Origin: Caballeronia sordidicola | GTDB taxonomy: Bacteria; Pseudomonadota; Gammaproteobacteria; Burkholderiales; Burkholderiaceae | Assembly (NCBI RefSeq): GCF_002220365.1 | Contig: NZ_MTHB01000123.1 | Span: forward strand, 62,001 to 126,000 | Length of the DNA stretch: 64,000 nucleotides | Direction: 5' to 3' | In this document: one piece after another, positions 18,227 to 26,959 of the stretch | How the letters are laid out: every line of letters starts with the position of its first letter | How positions within the stretch are numbered: position 1 is the stretch's first letter | The notes under the pieces: generated by a model | The model's input: only the letters and a program-made list of their open reading frames with translations | Told to the model about the DNA's origin: nothing | Databases searched by the model: none | Made by a program: the position numbers and the translations under genes

Positions 18227-19336
18227 TTACGCGGCTACCGCATCCTTCTGATAGAACGGATAGTCCGTATAACCCACATCCGTGCCGCCAAAGAACGTGG
18301 GGCGGTCATACGGATTCAGCGGCAACTGGCGGCGCAGGCGTTCGGGGAGATCCGGATTGGCGATAAAGTCGCGGCCAAACGCGACCAGGTCGGCGTCGCC
18401 CGCCTGCAAGATGGCTTCGGCCGAGTGGCCCTTGAAGCCGCCAGCGGCGATGATGATTCCCTTGTAGTGCTTGCGAATCAGTTGCGCGGCAACGGGACTT
18501 TGATCCTTGCTGTCGTCATCGACGTTGCCAAGCACGCGCGGCTCGATCAGGTGCACGTAGGCCAGATTCAGTTTCGCCAGTTCCTCCGCTACGTAAGTAA
18601 AGAGACCTTCCGGATTGCTGTCGGACATATCGCCCCAAGTGCCGCTTGGGCCGAGGCGCACAGCCACGCGTTCGCTGCCCCACACGGATATGACAGCTTG
18701 AGTCGCTTCGATCAGCAAGCGCGCACGGTTTTCGAAGGAGCCGCCGTAGATGTCGGTGCGCTTGTTGCTGCCATCCTGCAGGAACTGGTCGAACAAGTAA
18801 CCGTTGGCGGCGTGCAGTTCAACGCCGTCGAAGCCGGCCTGCTTGCCGCGAATGGCTGCTGTACGGAAGCTCTCGACCAGATCAGCGATCTCGGGAATAG
18901 TCAGCGCGCGGCTCGGTGTGTTCGGGACCCAGCCCGCTTCGGTGTAGGCGACGCCGCCATGCGGCACGGCGGAAGGCGCCACCGGCTGGGCGCCACCCGG
19001 CTGCAACTGGCTGTTGGACTGGCGCCCGGCATGATACAGCTGCAGGAAGATCCGCCCGCCTTTGGCGTGCACGGCGTCGGTCACCCGCTTCCAGCCGGCG
19101 ATCTGGCTGTCGTCGTACAGGCCGGGCGCACCCAGATAGCCGTTGCCATTAGGCGCAGCGATGGTGGCTTCGCCGATCAGCAAGCCGCCTTCTGAAGTGC
19201 GTTGCGCGTAGTACTCGGCCATCAACTGGCCAGGCCGGGCGTCTTCTTCGGCACGCATGCGAGTGAGCGGCGCCAGAACCACGCGATGGGAAAATTCGTA
19301 GGGACCGACTTTGATGCTGGAATGAAGTTTGGACAT
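18227..19336 (-). CDS. Old Yellow Enzyme-family alkene reductase (NADH:flavin oxidoreductase)
   Basis: A 369-residue FMN-dependent TIM-barrel ene-reductase, normal length. Visible features are VVLAPLTRMRA at the first strand, substrate-binding His and Asn in ELHAANGYLFDQFLQD, the NKRTDIYGGSFENRARL signature, and AAGGF plus GRDFIANPDL for FMN phosphate binding. These enzymes reduce activated C=C bonds of enones, maleimides or nitro compounds with NAD(P)H. Start at 19336 has GAGGA upstream. It is divergent from a LysR gene, the likely controller, as is common for electrophile-response reductases. Confidence 0.95.
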   Translation of the reverse strand: MSKLHSSIKVGPYEFSHRVVLAPLTRMRAEEDARPGQLMAEYYAQRTSEGGLLIGEATIAAPNGNGYLGAPGLYDDSQIAGWKRVTDAVHAKGGRIFLQLYHAGRQSNSQLQPGGAQPVAPSAVPHGGVAYTEAGWVPNTPSRALTIPEIADLVESFRTAAIRGKQAGFDGVELHAANGYLFDQFLQDGSNKRTDIYGGSFENRARLLIEATQAVISVWGSERVAVRLGPSGTWGDMSDSNPEGLFTYVAEELAKLNLAYVHLIEPRVLGNVDDDSKDQSPVAAQLIRKHYKGIIIAAGGFKGHSAEAILQAGDADLVAFGRDFIANPDLPERLRRQLPLNPYDRPTFFGGTDVGYTDYPFYQKDAVAA

Positions 19337-19439
19337 GATTTCCTCAAGATTCAGTGGCTGATGAAGTTTGATCAACAGCGGGCTTTCGACCTTGAAGACA
19401 GTGTATGGGCGGGACCATGAAAGAAAAATAGGCTAAGGT

Positions 19440-19454
19440 TCCGAATATATCGGA
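19440..19454. promoter_or_regulatory. Inverted repeat in the alkene reductase/LysR promoter
   Basis: TCCGA-ATATA-TCGGA is a perfect 5-bp inverted repeat, followed immediately by a second small one (GACA-CATA-TGTC). The pair lies 35 bases before the LysR start and is a good candidate operator for that regulator. Binding is inferred. Confidence 0.4.
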
Positions 19455-19488
19455 CACATATGTCTCTAATTGATCCCGGGGTGCGGCG

Positions 19489-20373
19489 ATGGATAGCCTC
19501 AGTGGTATTTCCATATTTGTGCAGGTGGCTGAGACCCGCAGTTTTACCGAGGCGGGACGGTTGCTCGGGGTATCGTCTTCGGCGGTCGGCAAAAGCATTG
19601 CACGCATCGAGGATCGCCTGGGCGTGCGGCTCTTTCATCGCAGCACGCGAAGCATCACGTTGACGGCCGAAGGTGCCTTGTTCCTGGAACGGTGCCGGCG
19701 CATCCTGGGTGAGCTCGAATCGGCGGAAGCTGAACTGTCCGATGCAGCCGGCAGCCCTCGGGGAAGGTTGCGGATCAGCACGCCGCAACTGTCCGGGCTG
19801 ATCATGCCGGTGCTGGACGGCTTCATGGCGCAATATCCGGAAATCGAAATCGATGTCGATTTCTCCGATCGCATGGTGGATATCATCGAAGAAGGCTTCG
19901 ATGCAGTCATTCGCACGGGCGAGCAGCTTGACTCAAGGCTGGTATCTCGACGCCTGGGGTCTTGCGGGCAGGTCTTGGTCGCCTCGACCAGATATCTCAA
20001 GCTTCACGGTGTTCCCACGCATCCTTCCGAGCTTGTTCGGCACGCCTGTTTGCTGCATAAGTTTCCCGTCACCGGCAAGCTGGAACGCTGGCCGTTCAAG
20101 CTCGCTGCATCGGAAGCGGATCCGGAGCTACCCCAGACCTTCGTGAGCAACACCATTGAAGTCCTGGGCTATCTCGCGCTTCAGCATAAGGGCTTTGCCC
20201 TTCTGCCAACCTTCCTCGTGCGGGATGCCCTGGCGAGCGGTGCATTGCATAGCGTGCTGGATAATTTCATGGACCAGACCGTTACCTTCTGGATCTTGTG
20301 GCCGGCAAGCCGTTACGCCTCGCCCAAGCTGCGTGTTTTCATCGACTATGTCAGCAAGCATCTGCAAATCTAG
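19489..20373 (+). CDS. LysR-family transcriptional regulator
   Basis: A 294-residue LysR protein. Winged helix at residues 1-60 (SFTEAGRLLGVSSSAVGKSIARIEDRLGVRLFHRSTRS), then the effector domain (RGRLRISTPQ...). It begins with ATG at 19489 after a GGGGTGCGGCG stretch. Divergent from the Old Yellow Enzyme gene, which is its probable target. Confidence 0.93.
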   Translation: MDSLSGISIFVQVAETRSFTEAGRLLGVSSSAVGKSIARIEDRLGVRLFHRSTRSITLTAEGALFLERCRRILGELESAEAELSDAAGSPRGRLRISTPQLSGLIMPVLDGFMAQYPEIEIDVDFSDRMVDIIEEGFDAVIRTGEQLDSRLVSRRLGSCGQVLVASTRYLKLHGVPTHPSELVRHACLLHKFPVTGKLERWPFKLAASEADPELPQTFVSNTIEVLGYLALQHKGFALLPTFLVRDALASGALHSVLDNFMDQTVTFWILWPASRYASPKLRVFIDYVSKHLQI

Positions 20374-20537
20374 ATCGAGCAAGGTTTGCGCGGGGTGCGA
20401 GTTCGCATCTGTCGTAGTAGCGGACTCAGATGTCCGAAATGATCGGACCCCGGGGCCATTTATCTTCACCTCCCTGAACCCTACTATTCCGATGTCGCTG
20501 AGCAGAGATCCGCGCAGCCTTACATTGGAGAATTCTC

Positions 20538-21692
20538 TTGAACAGCATCACGACCGAAGCTACGGGCTCCGGCAAAATCAGGGTAGGCGTTATCGGGCTG
20601 GGCCATTGGTCGGAATATGGGCACCTTCCTTCGCTGAAACTGCTGCCGGACTATGAACTGACGGCGGTGTACAGCCGCAGTCAGGAAAAGGCGGCATCGC
20701 TGGTCGCGCGCCATGGATTCAAATACGCGGCAGCGTCGCTGCAAGAACTTGTGTCGCACCCGGAAGTCGATCTCGTGCTCGTGTTGACGCCCGCGTTCCA
20801 GCATGAAGAGGGCATTCGCGCTGCCATCGAGGCGGGCAAGGACGTCTACTGCGAATGGCCTCTGACACCAAGCACTGCGTTGTCCGGCGAGTTGCTCGCG
20901 TTGGCCGACAAAGCGGGCGTACGAACCATCGTCGGTCTGCAACGACGCCTCAATCCGGGCTATCGGTATGTGCGCGATTTGCTGGACCAGGGCGAGATCG
21001 GCGAAGTACGTTCGGTGCGGCTGCACGTGAGTGTCGAGTACTTCCAGCGTGAACGGCCTGCATCGCTCTACTACACCATCCCCGAAGAGAATTTCTCCAG
21101 TCTTCTGTCGATCTATGGCGGCCATTTTCTGGATGCCTTGTTTTCGACGATGGTCGGCTATCCGCAGAGCCTGTCGGCGTTGACTGTCAATCAGTTCAAG
21201 GAAATAACACTGGTGGAAACCGGCGAAACGCTGCCCCACACAAGCCCGGACCAGGTCGTACTCGCGGGGACTTTCGCCAATGGCGCCGTACTGAGCATCC
21301 ATCTCGAGGCGGGGAAACGCAATAACTTCGGTATGCAGATAGATATCACCGGTAGCAAGGGTGACCTGAAAATCTCGAACACCACCAGCTTCGGCGACAC
21401 CTTCAACCGCATCGAAATCGCACGGGGTGACGCGCAGCCGCTAACGGAGTTGGCCATTCCAAAGGAATATGACTGGTTGCCGCCCGCGGAACTCGGGGCG
21501 AGTGTTGCTGAATTGGCGAATCTGTACTCGGCCCATGCACGCGACGTACGGACCGGTTCGACGCTTGCGCCCACTTTCGCAGACGCAGTTCGCATGCACG
21601 AACTGATTGAACAGATCGTGGAATCGAATCGTTCCGGAAAGCGCATCCAGCTCTCCTTCAGCACGCCTGCTTTAGTCGGGCAGCCGGCGTAA
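20538..21692 (+). CDS. Gfo/Idh/MocA-family oxidoreductase, Gal80-like (EWP instead of EKP)
   Basis: A 384-residue two-domain oxidoreductase. The Rossmann site is GVIGLGHWSEYGHLPSL. The motif that normally reads EKP, whose Lys is catalytic, here reads CEWPL (E106-W107-P108). That is the form found in fungal Gal80-type relatives, and loss of the Lys suggests altered or no dehydrogenase activity. The C-terminal domain has GGHFLDALFS and GSKGDL. Translation begins at TTG (20538) behind GGAG. It stands alone between a LysR gene and a strong hairpin pair. Substrate not evident. Confidence 0.85.
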   Translation: MNSITTEATGSGKIRVGVIGLGHWSEYGHLPSLKLLPDYELTAVYSRSQEKAASLVARHGFKYAAASLQELVSHPEVDLVLVLTPAFQHEEGIRAAIEAGKDVYCEWPLTPSTALSGELLALADKAGVRTIVGLQRRLNPGYRYVRDLLDQGEIGEVRSVRLHVSVEYFQRERPASLYYTIPEENFSSLLSIYGGHFLDALFSTMVGYPQSLSALTVNQFKEITLVETGETLPHTSPDQVVLAGTFANGAVLSIHLEAGKRNNFGMQIDITGSKGDLKISNTTSFGDTFNRIEIARGDAQPLTELAIPKEYDWLPPAELGASVAELANLYSAHARDVRTGSTLAPTFADAVRMHELIEQIVESNRSGKRIQLSFSTPALVGQPA

Positions 21693-21733
21693 GCATCGGC
21701 GATGTTGGTGTGAGTATCGGCGTCGAAAGTAGT

Positions 21734-21760
21734 GATGCACGCGCTCAAGCGCGTTGCATC
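21734..21760. terminator. Hairpin 1 between convergent genes
   Basis: GATGCACGCGC pairs with GCGCGTTGCATC around a TCAA loop, giving about 11 base pairs with a single bulged T. It lies just past the stop of the Gal80-like gene and before a second, stronger hairpin. Probably part of a bidirectional terminator. Confidence 0.5.
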
Positions 21761-21773
21761 GCCGGACGACAGA

Positions 21774-21810
21774 GTCCGGTCGAGATGACTAACCGTCATC
21801 TCGACCGGAC
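21774..21810. terminator. Strong perfect hairpin between convergent genes
   Basis: GTCCGGTCGAGATGAC and GTCATCTCGACCGGAC form a perfect 16-bp stem with a five-base loop (TAACC), between the converging ends of the Gal80-like gene and the SDR gene. No long U-tract follows on either strand, so it may act as a bidirectional transcript-end stabiliser rather than a textbook intrinsic terminator. Confidence 0.65.
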
Positions 21811-21843
21811 ACGCTGCGCTCGGGTTCGCTTTGGACACGGGAA

Positions 21844-22599
21844 TCAGCCTCCGAACATTGCCTTCGCCTGTGTATTGAAACCATTGACTAAGTCGTGCTC
21901 GCCCGGCCCCGGGTTGGCGCGCATCGGTTTGGCCGCTTCGACGAGAATCTCGTTCGCATCCGTGCCCAGGACCTTGATCGTTTCGTCGATGAACTGATCG
22001 AGCGGCATCGCCATTTCGGCTTCCTCACTATTCATCAGTTCAGTACGTACCCAGGGTGGCGCGATCTCCAGCACGCGAACCGTCGTGTCCTGCAGCATGA
22101 AGCGTTGTGACAGTACATACGAGTGCAGCGCCGCCTTGGTCGATGAGTAGACCGCCGTCACCGCCATTGGCACAAAGCCGAGGACGGAACTGGTGTAGGC
22201 CACGACAGCGGCGTTTCTCGTCTTGAGATGGTCGATCAGCGCGGAGGTCATCCGGATTGGACCCATCAGGTTCGTCGTCACCGTGGAGACCATCTGTGCG
22301 TCGTCGATCTTTGCGTCGACTGCGTCAGGTTGCATGATGCCCGCGTTATTGATCAGGACATTGAGATCGGGATGATCGGCGATCAACTTCGCGGCCACCC
22401 GTTCGATACTCGCGGGATCGGAGATGTCGAGTTCGACCGCTTCCATACCACGGTTGGCCGCGATGACCGCGTCGAGATGACCGCGCCGCCGGCCTGCAAT
22501 GATGACCTTGTTGCCAAGCTTGTGCAGCGCTTCGGCGAGACCTCGGCCGATACCCGAGCCGCCGCCGGTGATGAAGATGGTGTTTCCTGTGAGTTTCAT
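21844..22599 (-). CDS. Short-chain dehydrogenase/reductase (DltE-like SDR)
   Basis: A 251-residue SDR with FITGGGSGIGRGLAEAL (TGxxxGIG), NNAGIMQPD, Ser in AYTSSVLGF and YSSTKAALHSY (YxxxK). Arg residues after the second strand suggest NADPH. The group resembles DltE-type oxidoreductases of COG3967. It shares a minus-strand unit with the SnoaL-like gene 35 bases upstream. Function not predictable beyond oxidoreductase. Confidence 0.92.
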   Translation of the reverse strand: MKLTGNTIFITGGGSGIGRGLAEALHKLGNKVIIAGRRRGHLDAVIAANRGMEAVELDISDPASIERVAAKLIADHPDLNVLINNAGIMQPDAVDAKIDDAQMVSTVTTNLMGPIRMTSALIDHLKTRNAAVVAYTSSVLGFVPMAVTAVYSSTKAALHSYVLSQRFMLQDTTVRVLEIAPPWVRTELMNSEEAEMAMPLDQFIDETIKVLGTDANEILVEAAKPMRANPGPGEHDLVNGFNTQAKAMFGG

Positions 22600-22634
22600 G
22601 AAATGAGTCCTTTGTTAAATGAGTGATGGAGCGT

Positions 22635-23036
22635 TCACGCGGGGAATTGGTCACCGAACATGGGCAGGCCGCTGACCGAGTTGGCGCGAGTCGCTTCGTC
22701 TTCGATGACATCCCAGTGCTCGGCTAACTCGCCGTTCTCGAAGCGGATGATGTCGGCGGCAATCCAGGCAGCAGGAAGTCCGTGGCCGGAGAAGCGGCCG
22801 TGAGCGATGACATAGTCACCCTCGGCCACGATCACATGGTTTTCATAACGCAGCGTGTCGGGAAGCGAGCGAATCAGATCGAACAGGCCATCGCGCCCCG
22901 CTGAAATATGAGCACTGTGCTGGATATAACTGTCCGACCAAAAGCGCTTGGCAGCGTCGTAGTCTCGCTTGTTGAAAAGCGCGTCGAACGCTTCGAGGAC
23001 GATCTCTTTGTTCTGCTGGGGTGTGGTCGTGGTCAT
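22635..23036 (-). CDS. SnoaL-like / NTF2-fold protein
   Basis: A 133-residue protein with the polyketide-cyclase-like fold: EIVLEAFDALFNKRDYDAAKRFWS, then YIQHSAHI and a C-terminal ADIIRFENGELAEHWDVIED. These proteins bind small hydrophobic molecules, and some act as cyclases, isomerases or hydrolases. Start at 23036 is preceded by AAGGAGATCGAT; a longer frame upstream lacks such a site. It is the first gene of a pair with the SDR at 21844. A broken relative lies at 29375. Confidence 0.88.
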   Translation of the reverse strand: MTTTTPQQNKEIVLEAFDALFNKRDYDAAKRFWSDSYIQHSAHISAGRDGLFDLIRSLPDTLRYENHVIVAEGDYVIAHGRFSGHGLPAAWIAADIIRFENGELAEHWDVIEDEATRANSVSGLPMFGDQFPA

Positions 23037-23498
23037 ATCGATCTCCTTGGAGGTGTGATTCGATGCATGAAGGCAAAGATAGACCGTCACCACGCAGGCC
23101 GGTAGCCCCTGATTCCCGCTATCTTCTATGTATTGAATGCATCAATTGACTGTGGCATGACTCGTTGCAGGTCAGATCGGCAAGCCTTGCACGGATCGGC
23201 CGATGCGTTCGGGCTTGCATCAACCAGGTGACTTATGTGAAAAATACATGGAGATAGCGAAAGAGATCGGCGCACAAACCGGCGCACGAAAATGACGCAA
23301 CTCAACGACGCACCAGCGCTTGTTAAATAACTACCCGGACCGTATGGCGAAAATTTCTCTACACTTCAGCAACGCGCGGCAACGACTCGTCCCTCGTTTA
23401 GGCAGCAGTGCCATGTGCCGCCCCATGGCACCACAATCAGACCTGTTTCTGCTCGCGCAAACCTGGCTTCCCCGTTTCGACCCATCAAGGAGCGTGCA
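23037..23498. other. Divergent promoter region with inverted repeat
   Basis: About 460 bases between the SnoaL-like gene and the GlxA-type regulator. It contains an AT-rich inverted repeat (ATTGA at 23132-23136, TCAAT at 23142-23146) roughly 100 bases from the SnoaL start, a possible operator. An in-frame upstream start for the regulator (23415) is less likely than the one with a ribosome site. Confidence 0.35.
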
Positions 23499-24446
23499 AT
23501 GCAGCGGATTGGTTTCGTGATCCTGCCGGATTTCCAGATGCTGTATTTCGCCGCCCTGTCTGTTTTCGAGTTCGCCAATATCAGCGCCGGAAAGCAGTTG
23601 TATGGCATCGAACTGTTGTCCGAATATGGCGGCATGGTGCGCAGTTCGCTGGGTACGATGACCGAGACCCTGCCGTTCGGCGACCCCGCCTTCGATACAT
23701 TGCTGGTCGGCGGTGGAACAGCAAGTGTGACTGCGTCGCCTGCCGTCGTGGATTTCGTGCAGCGTGGGCATCGTGCGTCACGTCGGGTTGCATCCATCTG
23801 CACGGGCGCGTTCGTTCTGGCACAAGCGGGCATCCTCGACGGCAAACGCGCGACCACCCATTGGATCGCCGCGCGCGAGCTCAAAGAACGCTTTCCCCTG
23901 ATCAGAATAGAGTCGGATCGCATCTTCATCATTGATGGATCAGTGTGGACGTCAGCCGGCATGACCGCCTGTATCGATCTGGCGCTTGCCATGGTTGAAA
24001 AGGACTACGGCGCGGACCTCGCTCGCTCGGTCGCGCAAAAACTTGTTGTCCATCATCGTCGCGGCGGTGGCCAATCGCAGCACTCTGAGTCGCTCAAGAT
24101 GGACGCCAAGTCTGACCGGATCCAGACCGCGCTCGAGTATGCGCGTCGAAACCTGAAATCTCAGCTCTCGGTGCAGGAACTCGCCGATGCAGCCTGCCTG
24201 AGCGTGCGTCAATTTAGCCGGGCGTTTCGCGCCGAGACCGGTCAGTCTCCTGCGAAAGCGGTTGCGAATTTGAGGTTGGAGGCTGCGCGCCTGCTGATAG
24301 AGCAAAGCCGTCATCCGGTCGACGTAGTCGCGACAGAAACCGGCTTCGCGGACTCCGAGCGCATGCGTCGCGCGTTTGTGCGCGCCTTTGGTCATCCCCC
24401 ACAGGTCATACGAAACAATGCGAGAGCGGAATTTGCCGCTGCTTGA
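23499..24446 (+). CDS. GlxA-family AraC-type regulator with DJ-1/PfpI domain
   Basis: A 315-residue protein. Residues about 1-190 form a DJ-1/PfpI (class I amidotransferase-like) domain, with the nucleophile-elbow Cys in VASICTGAFVLAQAGILDG and HWIAARELKERFP. The C-terminal about 100 residues hold two AraC helix-turn-helices (LSVQELADAACLSVRQFSRAF and DVVATETGFADSERMRRAF). AAGGAG precedes the ATG at 23499. The family activates catabolic and stress genes in response to small metabolites. Likely targets are the divergent SnoaL/SDR pair or the convergent hydrolase. Confidence 0.9.
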   Translation: MQRIGFVILPDFQMLYFAALSVFEFANISAGKQLYGIELLSEYGGMVRSSLGTMTETLPFGDPAFDTLLVGGGTASVTASPAVVDFVQRGHRASRRVASICTGAFVLAQAGILDGKRATTHWIAARELKERFPLIRIESDRIFIIDGSVWTSAGMTACIDLALAMVEKDYGADLARSVAQKLVVHHRRGGGQSQHSESLKMDAKSDRIQTALEYARRNLKSQLSVQELADAACLSVRQFSRAFRAETGQSPAKAVANLRLEAARLLIEQSRHPVDVVATETGFADSERMRRAFVRAFGHPPQVIRNNARAEFAAA

Positions 24447-24473
24447 TCGTTGATCGCATCCCTCATAAGTGAA

Positions 24474-24509
24474 GCGGATGACGAGGGCATTGTCTGTTCT
24501 GTCATCCGC
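24474..24509. terminator. Hairpin between convergent genes
   Basis: GCGGATGAC (24474-24482) and GTCATCCGC (24501-24509) form a 9-bp perfect stem with an 18-base loop, between the convergent AraC-type regulator and hydrolase genes. Probably a weak bidirectional terminator. Confidence 0.45.
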
Positions 24510-24521
24510 GACACTTTCTGT

Positions 24522-25202
24522 TCAGGCCGCCGCTTGCACGATCAGCTTTGCCACCGCATCCGGTTGCGAAAGCATGGCCACATGACTTGCCTCGACGGTG
24601 ACTGTCGTCGCGCCGATCCTGGCGGCCATCTTCTTCTGAAGTTCCGGATGAATGGTGTGATCCTCACTGGCGAGCAAATACCAACTGGGCTTTTCCTTCC
24701 AGGCCGGCGCAGTGACTTCACCGCCCAGCGCGGCGCCCGCTAAGGGATTTTGCGTTGCAAAGATCATCGCGCGCTCGGTGGCCGTCAGATCCTGCGCAAA
24801 TACCTCATCGACCCCTTCGCGCGTGAGTTTAAAAAAGTGATGCTCGTCAGGGCGAACGACCTCAAGCAGGCGAGTGGGCGGCCCACCGGCGCCAAGCGAT
24901 CCCGCCGACTCACCGACGTCCGGGGCGAATGCCGCGACATAGACGAGACCCGCGACTTTCGGATCGGATCCTGCTTCAGTAATGACGGATCCGCCGTAGG
25001 AATGCCCCACCAGCAGCAGCGGTCCATCAATCAGCGCAATCGCGCGCTTCACTGTCGCCACATCATCTGCCAGCGACGTCAGCGAAAGCGAAACGGCAGT
25101 GCCCGTGAGACCGGCCGCGCCGATGAGCGGCAAGACCTTCTCCCAAGCCGAGGAGTTTGCCCAGGCGCCGTGAACGAACAGGATATTTGATACCTTCGCC
25201 AT
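24522..25202 (-). CDS. Alpha/beta hydrolase (small esterase type)
   Basis: A 226-residue alpha/beta hydrolase with oxyanion HGAW near the N-terminus, the nucleophile S68 in LLVGHSYGGSVI and the catalytic His in VEASHVAML. The short, lidless form resembles EstC/salicylate-esterase-like hydrolases of Burkholderiales. The substrate is unknown. It is monocistronic: the next minus-strand gene upstream, an MFS carrier, ends 194 bases away. Confidence 0.9.
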   Translation of the reverse strand: MAKVSNILFVHGAWANSSAWEKVLPLIGAAGLTGTAVSLSLTSLADDVATVKRAIALIDGPLLLVGHSYGGSVITEAGSDPKVAGLVYVAAFAPDVGESAGSLGAGGPPTRLLEVVRPDEHHFFKLTREGVDEVFAQDLTATERAMIFATQNPLAGAALGGEVTAPAWKEKPSWYLLASEDHTIHPELQKKMAARIGATTVTVEASHVAMLSQPDAVAKLIVQAAA

Positions 25203-25396
25203 GATTGTTGTCCTATCGCATGCGACTGCTGTCGCGGTGTATGTCGGGATGACAGGGGATCATTCTCGGTTTGACGGTCCTCGCCGTGAGGTCGAAGATC
25301 CCTCGTTTTCGGCCATTTTGTATCCCTTCGCCAGAAAACGACCATATCAAGGACTGTCGGGATTAGCCGGAAACTATGTTCGTGGCACGGCCCCGG

Positions 25397-26665
25397 TCAT
25401 TTTTCGAGCACTTCCTTGAGCGTCGCGCGGGTAGTGTTGAACGTCATCATCACAACCACGCCAAGCGCGGCGAGCAAACCGCCAAAGCGCAGGGTCGCGG
25501 CCATCCCCAGATGATCCACCACGGCGCCACCGGCAAGTGAGCCGAGCGCAATCGCGATCTGCACGGTGCTGACGAACATCGACGAACCGGCTTCCGGGCG
25601 ATCAGGCGAACTCAGTTGCATCCAGACGCTCAGGCAAAGCGGAATCGCGCCATACGCCAGGCCCCACAACGCCACGGCGGCAATCACGCCCGCACGGGAA
25701 GCCTGCACCATCGGCAATGCGAACAGGGCGGCCAGCACGAGCGCGCCGAGCAAGAGCAACGACGCCTTAAGATGGCGCGTCACGATTGCCGACACTGCGA
25801 AGTTCGCGGCGAATCCCACGACCCCGAAGCCGAGCAGAACCGCGGTGATCCACGAAGCGCTGAACGAAGCATTGCGCTCCAGGAAGGGCGTGATAAACGT
25901 ATAGGCCGCGAAATGGGCGCCGAACAGAAGGCCGACCATCAGTAAACTGCGCCGCACGTTCGAGCGTGAAAGCATCGCCCGGAAGTCGTCCGCGCGCATC
26001 GCGGCTTTCGGTGCGAGCGAAGGCAAGAACAGAGTTTGCGCTGCCAGCGCAACAGCGGCGAGCACCGCGGTTGCGACAAACGACATGCGCCACGACGTCA
26101 GGTTCGCAATCAACGTTCCGAGCGGCACACCGATTACGGTCGCCAGCGTGATGCCCATGAAAATGGTTGCGCTCGCGCGGGCGGATTGATCCTCGCGGAC
26201 CAGTTGCCCGGAAGCGCCAAGCGCGACGGTCCAGAAGCCGCCAAGGCTGGCGCCCAGCAGTGCACGACCAATGAGCATCACCGCAAAGGTCGGTGCAATT
26301 GCAGAAATCAAATTCGATGCGAGCAGCAGGACGGCGAGCGTCAGCAGGATCAGGCGCCGGTTGATGCGCCCTGCCGCGAGCAACAGCGCAGGTGCCGACA
26401 TCGCGGCGATGATGCCCGGCGTTGTCACCATGAGCCCGGCGGTGCCAGGCGTGACGCCGAGGTCCCGCGCGATCTGCGGTAACAGCCCGACGGGCATGTA
26501 TTCCGTCGCGACGAACGCGAACGAACCGACGGCTACCGATAAGACCGCGAGCCACGACGGGCCGCGAGATGCAGGTTCGGTGGCGGGGATCGGCGCGACG
26601 GGAAGCCCGCTGTCGCCTGCGAGCGACGGGCATCCGGACGGGCTGATGAGGGGGTGAACATCCAT
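25397..26665 (-). CDS. MFS transporter (sugar-efflux/AraJ-like drug efflux type)
   Basis: From the ATG at 26665, preceded by GGAGAACTACA, the protein has 422 residues and about 12 predicted membrane helices. The segment ATEYMPVGLLPQIARDLGVTPGTAGLM is typical of the DHA1 efflux group (AraJ/SotB/Cml relatives), which exports sugars, arabinose-like compounds or drugs by proton antiport. In-frame sequence further upstream is not membrane-like and was left out. Divergent from a LysR gene that probably controls it. Confidence 0.92.
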   Translation of the reverse strand: MDVHPLISPSGCPSLAGDSGLPVAPIPATEPASRGPSWLAVLSVAVGSFAFVATEYMPVGLLPQIARDLGVTPGTAGLMVTTPGIIAAMSAPALLLAAGRINRRLILLTLAVLLLASNLISAIAPTFAVMLIGRALLGASLGGFWTVALGASGQLVREDQSARASATIFMGITLATVIGVPLGTLIANLTSWRMSFVATAVLAAVALAAQTLFLPSLAPKAAMRADDFRAMLSRSNVRRSLLMVGLLFGAHFAAYTFITPFLERNASFSASWITAVLLGFGVVGFAANFAVSAIVTRHLKASLLLLGALVLAALFALPMVQASRAGVIAAVALWGLAYGAIPLCLSVWMQLSSPDRPEAGSSMFVSTVQIAIALGSLAGGAVVDHLGMAATLRFGGLLAALGVVVMMTFNTTRATLKEVLEK

Positions 26666-26959
26666 TGTAGTTCTCCGGTTCGGCGAAAAGCGAGATGTCG
26701 GCGTCCGGTTGCATGGTGGGTGTGCATGAGCGCCGATCACTACCGCTTGCTGAAAGCGAAGAATAGAAGCTTCGATGGGGAATGTGGCTCCCCTTGAGCG
26801 CGACACGGGGGCGACAGGATACTATCGGAGCACGTTACATCGACGACCTGTTCGTTGGCCCGCCTGCAGTTGTGCGCAGATACCCCTGAGCCACACCCGC
26901 CCGACGGGCGCCTCCGGTTTGCGTGCGCTGATCCGGAACTCGCTCGAGAGGACATTGAC

